NCBI GenBank assembly: GCA_040143965.1
Contig: JASJQH010000042.1
Coordinates: 1-39,414, forward strand
Source of the DNA: Basidiobolus ranarum
Lineage: Eukaryota > Basidiobolomycota > Basidiobolomycetes > Basidiobolales
DNA: 39,414 bases
Direction: 5' to 3'
Positions 31,125 through 39,414 of the stretch are shown here, in pieces. The translations under genes and the position numbers were made by a program. Under the pieces are notes generated by a model. The model worked only from the letters and a program-made list of their open reading frames with translations, was not told where the DNA came from and made no database searches. Each line of letters opens with the position of its first letter. Positions within the stretch are counted from its first letter, which is position 1.

Positions 31125-32015
31125 ATGGCTAAAGAGATTCTGAAAGTTGTTTTGATCGGGGATGGTGGAGTCGGCAAAGTTAGTTGTGTTCTATATACTT
31201 GTTTAAGCTTACTAAAAACAGCCGCGGATGAAATTAACTAATTGACGGTCTTTTCTTTGAAACATTTTCACTTTTTCAAGACTTCATTGCGTAATCAAGT
31301 CAGTATATACACCTTTTCTTAAGATGGAGAAACCAACCACTTGGAGAGAAACTTTAACAAGTTATTCAACTCGTTTTACTTCATTTAGTTTATTCACAAA
31401 CGCTTCACGAACGCTTATAAGGCAACTATAGGAGCTGACTTTATTGCTAAAGAGATTAACTTGGAAGATGGGAAAAAAATCATGTTACAAATATGGGATA
31501 CAGCAGGTAAAGAACTACCTTTGACTTTTCCTCTCTTATTATATATCATGTATTAATGAAAACTTGGTTAAGGTCAAGAACGTTTCCAATCCTTAGGAGT
31601 GGCATTCTATAGAGGCGCAGATGCTTGTGTATTGGTATACGATGTTAACAATTATCTCACTTTCGAGCACCTAGAGCGTTGGCGAACCGAATTCTTAAAG
31701 CAGGCAGGTGTGGCTGATCCAACGGAATTCCCTTTTGTCATGATTGGGAATAAAATTGATATCGACGAAAGAGTTGTGTCTCGTAGACAAGCCAAAGCCT
31801 TCGCCCTACGTCACAGTGGGAAAGTCATGGAGATCCCCTGCTTTGAAGCTAGTGCTAAGGAAGGTACGAATGTGGAACAGGCATTTAGTTATATAGCGAA
31901 AATGGTGAAAATTCCTCAAATGGAATTTGATATGTTTGGTGATGGAGATATAAGAAATACAAGTTCTTTTCATTTACCTACGAGAACTCCTACAAAACGT
32001 TATGGATGTTGTTAA
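31125..32015 (+). CDS. YPT7: Rab7/Ypt7-like small GTPase
   Basis: Four exons (31125-31178, 31281-31298, 31389-31506, 31573-32015) give 210 aa. Rab7 governs late endosome and vacuole fusion through the HOPS complex. All GTPase motifs are present: P-loop GDGGVGKT, switch [22 protein letters not shown] and SAK. RabF-like [13 protein letters not shown] and [10 protein letters not shown] are typical of the Rab7 branch. Exon 2 is an 18-nt micro-exon encoding only TSLRNQ, so the P-loop is split between GK and T. The C-terminus KRYGCC ends in CC rather than the usual Rab7 CxC; both can be geranylgeranylated. Divergence from canonical Ypt7 ([21 protein letters not shown]) suggests a Rab7 paralogue is possible. 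Confidence 0.93.
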
Positions 32016-32597
32016 CCTATGTGGATAGATTCCTTATTTTTTTCCAGTTGTATTTTCTTTATCTCTTTCCTTTATTTTTCCCATCACCTCTACACTCACA
32101 AAGTTAATATATCCGTATGTCTTACATCGATCTTTGTAGCTTCATGTCTCTGACTGGCACTCATCATCGTCACTCTCCTTTGTAATTTAATCATTGAAGA
32201 AAAGCTCTAATAATAATATCGCTTGATTATGTCAGATGATCCAAATGTAGTCACTATTCTACCGTTGCTGTCATGGGATCAGGGTAATAACTTGTAATTT
32301 ATGTGTTAAAGTAGAAATGAGTCTAATAATATGTTATTACATTTTAGTATTTCAGTGATAAGATAACGTTACAGGTAAAGACAAAAAGAGCTACATGAAG
32401 AGAATAATACAAGTTTCTGAGGTGGATAATCATGCATAAACAGCAGTTAATCACATTATATCCCTCATTGTAAGAAGGTGCAATCGATACAATTCAAAGT
32501 GGACGTAACCGGTGAGAGTAGATTAATGATACGATGAGAGGACATAGGCTAGGTGTGGAAGTAATGGTAATTAACGGATGGGTGAAAGGTGGTCATT
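32016..32597. other. Convergent 3' region
   Basis: Between the Rab7-like and ubiquitin-fusion genes. AT-rich; no feature recognised. Confidence 0.4.
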
Positions 32598-34466
<1,869 letters not shown>

Positions 34467-36429
34467 CTAGCCCATGCTTCTGCCCATACCACCTACACTG
34501 GCTGCTAAAGAGAGTGCTCCATCTCCCTCATAAGTGAAGCCAGCGAATTGCTGCTGAATGGTTTCCGATAATCGAGAATCCTCTGCTACTGAATCATGTG
34601 GCACCTCAGAGGTAAATTCCTCATCAAAGTTTGAAGTATCAAAAGCAGAAGCCTGCAGAAAGTAAAATATGAGCAAATTAGAGGGTATCTATTACGTCAA
34701 TTTGCAAACATACCACAGTAGGCTTGAATGGTGGTTGGTAGCGTTTGGCCAGAAGATTTGCCCAGTCAATCTCCTTGAAAAAGGGATGGGATTTGATTTC
34801 TTCAGCACCATTGTTTCCTAAACGCTTGGTAGGATCACGCTCCAAAAGCTACAGGTGAGTCAGGTCAGTATAACTAGCCCTCATAAACAAATCGCTTAGC
34901 ATGACTTACACCGCTCAATAGATCTCTGGCTTGAGAGCTGACGTGATCTGGGTATCGTAACTCCTCTTCGACAATCTTACGATACATTTCATGGGTATTC
35001 TCATCGTAAAATGGTGGCAATCCCGTCAACATTTCATAAAGTAACACACCAAATGTCCACCAGTCGACTGTTTTCGTGTATCCTTGCCCATACAACAGCT
35101 CAGGAGCAAGGTATTCAGGTGTTCCACAAAAGGTATTCGTGGTTTCATTTTGGTTCATATTTAGCTTACAAAGACCAAAATCACACAAAGCTATATGTCC
35201 ATTATAATCAAGTAGTATATTTTCAGGCTTGAGATCACGGTAAATCACATTGTAACTATGAAGGCGATCTAAAGCACAAAGCAACTCGGCTGCATAAAAC
35301 CGACTGCGGGTTTCATCAAAGCGCTCTTCGCGTTGAAGGTGCAGAAAAAGTTCACCACCATTCACAAAGGCCAGGACCAGGTATAATTTCTCTGGACTTT
35401 GAAAGGAGAATTTTAATGGAACAATGAATGGGTGATCGATTTGCCCCAGAACTGTTCTTTCAGCCAGAGTGTGGGTAACTTCATCACGAGAAACGATCTT
35501 CGATTTGTTCAAGATCTTCATCGCATAGATTCGGTTCGTGTCAATTTTGCGAACTTGCATTACCTGATGATTAATATTAGTGTTTGCCAAATGCTTTCTA
35601 CCTCAAAGATCGACCTCTCTACCTTGCCAAAACTCCCTTTACCAATTAGTTTCAATAGATCAAAATCGTCCACCGATAGAGGTTTGGCTCTCTATGAATA
35701 AAATTTGAGAATTGTTGGAAACGCCGTCCGCGGATCTCATGTAACTTACATCAATTCTTTTGTAGCATAACTGAACTCGAATATGTCCTTCTCCTCCTTT
35801 GATTGGAAACCAATCATCTTGAAGTCGCTATACATCATCAAAGATGATCTGGATTAATTGAATATTTGGAATACTTTCAATGGTTAATGCCCATTTAACT
35901 TACCCCATCAGCAAACTCTGGCATAATCTGAACTGAGCCTAAGAGTATTGCTTTTCCCGACGATGTCCTAGAGTCCTCAGTTCTGATATTTACAGATACG
36001 GTCACCTCAGTCTCACAAGAGACATCACTACAAGTGGATACATTTTAAGAACTGAACGTACAATGTTTATGGATAAGAAATACTTCTTACAAGTTGGCTT
36101 TATATTTCCATACTGGGTTGTTTTGTTCCCCACCCAAAGCCTCAATCAGTAATTCGTTTCTATCGAATTCCAGTACAACATAAGGCAATCTCCAAGTCTC
36201 TAGCTTGTTGCTTGACTTGGCATTGGGAGGTAGGTCTAAATTCTTAGCTTCAGCTACACGAATGAGTAAAGTACCAGACTTGGGCGCTTTCCCTCTTGGA
36301 GACAAAGGTTCTGGGTCTACCTCCTTAGTTTCTGTTTTTATCAATAAAAATAAGTTTTGATTAATTCAAATGGACTTGCTTTAGTTACCGCAAGCTTGGC
36401 ATACTTTTTGGAGATAGTTTCCAAGACAT
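34467..36429 (-). CDS. YPK1: AGC kinase of the YPK/Gad8 (SGK-like) family with C2-like N-terminus
   Basis: Eight exons on the minus strand (36429-36405, 36331-36091, 36027-35904, 35827-35750, 35691-35623, 35563-34910, 34848-34714, 34652-34467) give 503 aa. YPK kinases act downstream of TORC2 and Pdk1 on sphingolipid and membrane homeostasis. The N-terminus MSWKL is a family hallmark; a C2-like region ([26 protein letters not shown]) covers about residues 25-150. The kinase domain has [33 protein letters not shown] and the Pdk1-site activation loop [14 protein letters not shown]. The AGC tail carries a turn motif (FTSEVPHDS) and a hydrophobic motif FAGFTYEG, the TORC2 site. The intron 1 donor is GTATGC, chosen because the alternative at CG|GTAACT breaks the frame. 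Confidence 0.95.
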
Positions 36430-39414
36430 TTTGTGGTTAAGGGGTACGAAAGAGAGTAGCAAACGTAGGTAAGCCTCGAGCTAGTAATGATTTTGATAAT
36501 GAGTCAGGAAGCCAGTCCATGAAGATACGCCAATATTAAAACTAGGTGGCAACAAAAGAGGGGGCTGAGGGGTTGAGATAGGATTTGAGCTAGGATCGAA
36601 GCTGACTGTAATAACAAATGTATTCTAAATGTGGTTAGCAGTAGTATTCAGAATAGAACTAACCCTAGCTCTAAAATAAATATTACAATAGAAAATATAT
36701 AACATTGTATTCCTAAATCTTCTTAGACGGTCTAGCTTTCATGAATCCAATCCTAATCCTAATCCTAATCTCCAACTAACACTGCAATCATTCTGGTATA
36801 TTCCTACGTGCCTCCTACAGATTGACCGACTCAACAATCCCTATCACTACAATATCTTACATGCTGGTATATTTGTGATATCAGTCACCATCATCATAAT
36901 ACTGCTTCCGCAAAGTAATTCAAGCTAAAGAAAAAACCACACCAAAGGTGGACTGCTGAAGGATAGTATTTTTACACGGAGGTTATATTTGTCTAATCAT
37001 ACGTTAATATGAGGTGAACCTCTAGGTAAGCTGTGAATCCAAGCGTAATTCTCTCCTAACCCTAGCCATAGCCCTTATTCGGTGGCTGTATTAGTGTAGT
37101 AATATTGCATTGCTCTAGCATGAAATCCTGTGCTAGCACTATATTAAATTCGCAACCAATATGACTAACTACCAGATTTTGATTATTCTCAAACCTGGCG
37201 AATGCTTTCTAAATATACAAGACAGATTGATTTATGCAGATTCACATCATTTCTGCATTCTGACATCATCAATTAAATCCATCTCTTAATCAGATTCATA
37301 GGGTTAGTGCTAGCATTGAGGGGCTTTCTGCTCACAACGCATGCATAAACGAACGACAGATATGGAGGTCACAATTAACCCCAAGTTTTGTCCAAAAGAG
37401 AATGTTTACCTAATAATCTAAGCATCACAGAGTCTCATATCAGTACTCCCAAAACCGTACGGAGTAATCTAATAATCATGGGGAGCCACTGAGGTGCATA
37501 CTATGCTCGAGACAGCGATGGTAAGGCCAAGCAGTATTCACTTCACCTCAAAAACGGTGGTAGAGGCAGCTTTGTAGACCGACCTATTGATTCTACATAT
37601 TGTTGACGATCTGTTTAACTTGCGCTATTATTCAAGGAGGATACAATGTTGTAGCGATAATACGTAAATGGATTAATTGTACCGCTTGAAATGGCTTTCA
37701 TAAACAATGTATCAGTGACCAAATTAGAAGAATAATAAATAGACTGATAATAAATGAATGTCACGAAACATGTGAAGAAACTGCAGTCATATTGACAGCA
37801 ACATCGCAGCCAATAAGCAATCCGAGGAGCTTCAATACGAGTGTTTGGTGCTAAGGATTTAATCTCATTATGTCATGACAACTCTAATGTCTCAGCTACT
37901 ACTACTACTTATGTCTCAGCTACTAACGAAAGTACTGGTTCTAGCTTCCCAAATGAATGATCGATTGCCTTCTTGATGTAAATACTCAGATATGCATAAG
38001 AAGATACGATCTCTGGGTAAGGTGACAAAAAGAAGGGTAACAAAAAGAAGGGTGACAAAACCTTAATAACTGTATTGCATCGCACTACCAAAATAGAATG
38101 TTTAGCCAAGACCGTATATTAAAGCGTCTCACACACCCTAACCCTAACTTGATCTATGCTGCTTTTGAATAGATGAGTTTGATCAACGCATGAGCTGGAG
38201 CTGGACATGAGTCATTTCAAATCGATATGTGCAAGAGCATATATCAAGCATACATCGAGCGTACGTCAACATGGTTTATGCATCGGTATTGCTGGCCATT
38301 TCACCTTGATTTAGCTGAGCTAGGGTCAAGTGACAATCGCCTTCAGCTTTAGTGCTTGTAGGATCCTTCCTAACTAGGGAATGTTGAGTAAATACATGGA
38401 GTAGCAAAAAACGTTCACTCAGTGTATTGGATATGTTAGCACAAATCCCCCCTCCACAATAGACCAAATATAGTGATGGCTATTCAAGTAGCATGGCGAG
38501 TGAATATAAGATTGGAGACTCAATATATATTTCATCGACTTTCCCTGCATGACAAGAAGGATGTGGGCGCGGGTGCGAGTGCGAGTGAGGGTGGTTCAAC
38601 AATACGGTATCAGTTGCAATATGTTGCACCTGGATTATGGAGGCCCATAGTAGTTCCAGTTAAAGGCTATCGGTATCTCGGGCTTTGCATGCTCAATGTG
38701 CTAGCAAGCGTCGAACATTATGAATGCGTAGTACCGCACCCACACATGCACCCGCGCCCAAACTTGTGCGCACATTCGCCACATAATCTTTTTAGTAAAT
38801 TGTTTCTTTGTTACGAATCGGGCAACTGCTCTGAGCTGGCAAATTCTTGGAATCTCATTTGTATGGTTTATCCCACCAAACTTGGTTTGAGCTCGTATTA
38901 GATGACACATTAATTGGCTCCGTGGCTCCGTGGACACATTGATCTTTAAATTTAAACCATCTTAAATCGATTTCCTTTTTGTGTGGCATTGCCGCAATGC
39001 CTCAGGGGGGAGAGACCTATTTGAATGTAAGACCTCCTATTCATTACTTGGCTTAATGCGTTGTCTTGAGTAGTTAGGAGATGATCTTAGCAACAAAACA
39101 ACTGACAGCGAGACCCATCTGCGAATCAGCATTGGCTGTAGATAATTAGCCTAATCTCCTCCAGTTCCGATAATTCACTCGATCCCAACGCTGCTAACTC
39201 CGCAAGTGGGCTGCTCGAAAATTATAGAGTTTTATCGATGGTAGCCTGAAAATCACTGGATTTGCTGAGTGAGCGATCACACTTGTTGTCATCCACGCAC
39301 ACACCTATTCATCACGATGAACCTCAGCATCCAATGATTCTGTTGACAATCTCCCGTCACGATTCATAGTTGAGATTCTATGGTTCAGATGGACCAGTTA
39401 TAATCAAGTCAAGG
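36430..39414. other. Right-end gene-poor region with telomere-like motifs
   Basis: About 3 kb without a supportable gene. CCCTAA-type motifs occur at 36659-36668, 37055-37066 and 38135-38148, and a CCTAAT run at 36747-36770. A 12-bp perfect inverted repeat (38565-38576 and 38748-38759) flanks a GC-richer patch. A 14-nt tandem repeat lies at 38030-38060. The 142-codon frame at 38473-38901 overlaps the inverted repeat and has no recognisable family. Confidence 0.5.

Noticed and set aside
36659-38148. Chromosome end or subtelomere suggested by CCCTAA motifs
   Set aside because: Only short isolated units, no terminal array; the motifs are also found far from the right edge.
38473-38901. 142-codon plus-strand ORF
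   Set aside because: No recognisable domain, overlaps an opposite-strand frame and the inverted repeat, composition unlike the neighbouring coding exons.

Overview
The window looks like a gene-rich, AT-biased nuclear segment of a fungus, probably an early-diverging lineage rather than an ascomycete yeast. The evidence is: short spliceosomal introns (mostly 45-75 nt, GTAAGT/GTATGT...TAG/CAG); fungal-type orthologues (a YPK/Gad8 kinase starting MSWKL, a Pep12 syntaxin starting MSFNDLERG, an SMI1/KNR4 protein, a UreD urease chaperone); an APE1-type AP endonuclease; and scattered CCCTAA motifs fitting a TTAGGG telomere. The exact taxon cannot be fixed from this sequence alone.

Layout, left to right. 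A 130-bp tandem duplication lies at the left edge, followed by an APE1/ExoIII AP endonuclease (+), a NEM1 lipid-regulating phosphatase (-), a PEP12-type Qa-SNARE (+), a CUZ1/ZFAND1 AN1 zinc-finger protein (-), galactokinase GAL1 (+), Aurora kinase (-), the SM protein SLY1 (-, 14 exons), an SMI1/KNR4 (SUKH) protein (+), a secreted orphan built of tiny frame-preserving exons (+) and UreD (-). Next comes a 6.7-kb gene-poor stretch, 20.4-27.1 kb. It holds a non-coding RNA gene with three box C/D snoRNA copies and a small family of orphan mini-proteins. After it come a type I membrane orphan (-), a single-pass protein with a possible carbohydrate-binding ectodomain (+), a Rab7-like GTPase (+), a ubiquitin-AN1 fusion (-) and a YPK/Gad8 AGC kinase with a C2-like N-terminus (-). 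The last 3 kb show no convincing gene but hold several CCCTAA motifs.

The most notable find is at 21.5-22.2 kb. A TATA box is followed by four small non-coding exons, and each of the three introns carries one copy of an ~90-nt RNA. Each copy has a C box-like ATGACGA, a D' region, a UUCG-type hairpin, a C' box-like TGTTGA and a D box (CTGA in two copies). The core is almost identical between copies, while the flanking terminal stems differ in sequence yet pair perfectly, which is direct covariation evidence. The 13 nt before box D are complementary to a conserved 25S rRNA stretch and, by the box D+5 rule, point to the site that yeast snR40 modifies (25S Um898). A second antisense element matches rRNA around Am876. 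The snoRNAs sit 23-27 nt from the 5' splice site and 45-49 nt from the 3' splice site in all three introns.

Two further items deserve attention. The secreted orphan at 18.1-19.3 kb has seven consecutive phase-1 introns, so exons 2-7 (36-141 nt) can be skipped or combined without shifting frame, as in micro-exon secreted-protein genes of parasites and symbionts. The mini-proteins at 23.9 and 25.4 kb share an N-terminal Cys pair and a C-terminal VVRhxhxP motif, with two further possible fragments nearby. Coding models were checked for reading-frame closure across all exons; splice sites are inferred from sequence and protein-family continuity, without transcripts.
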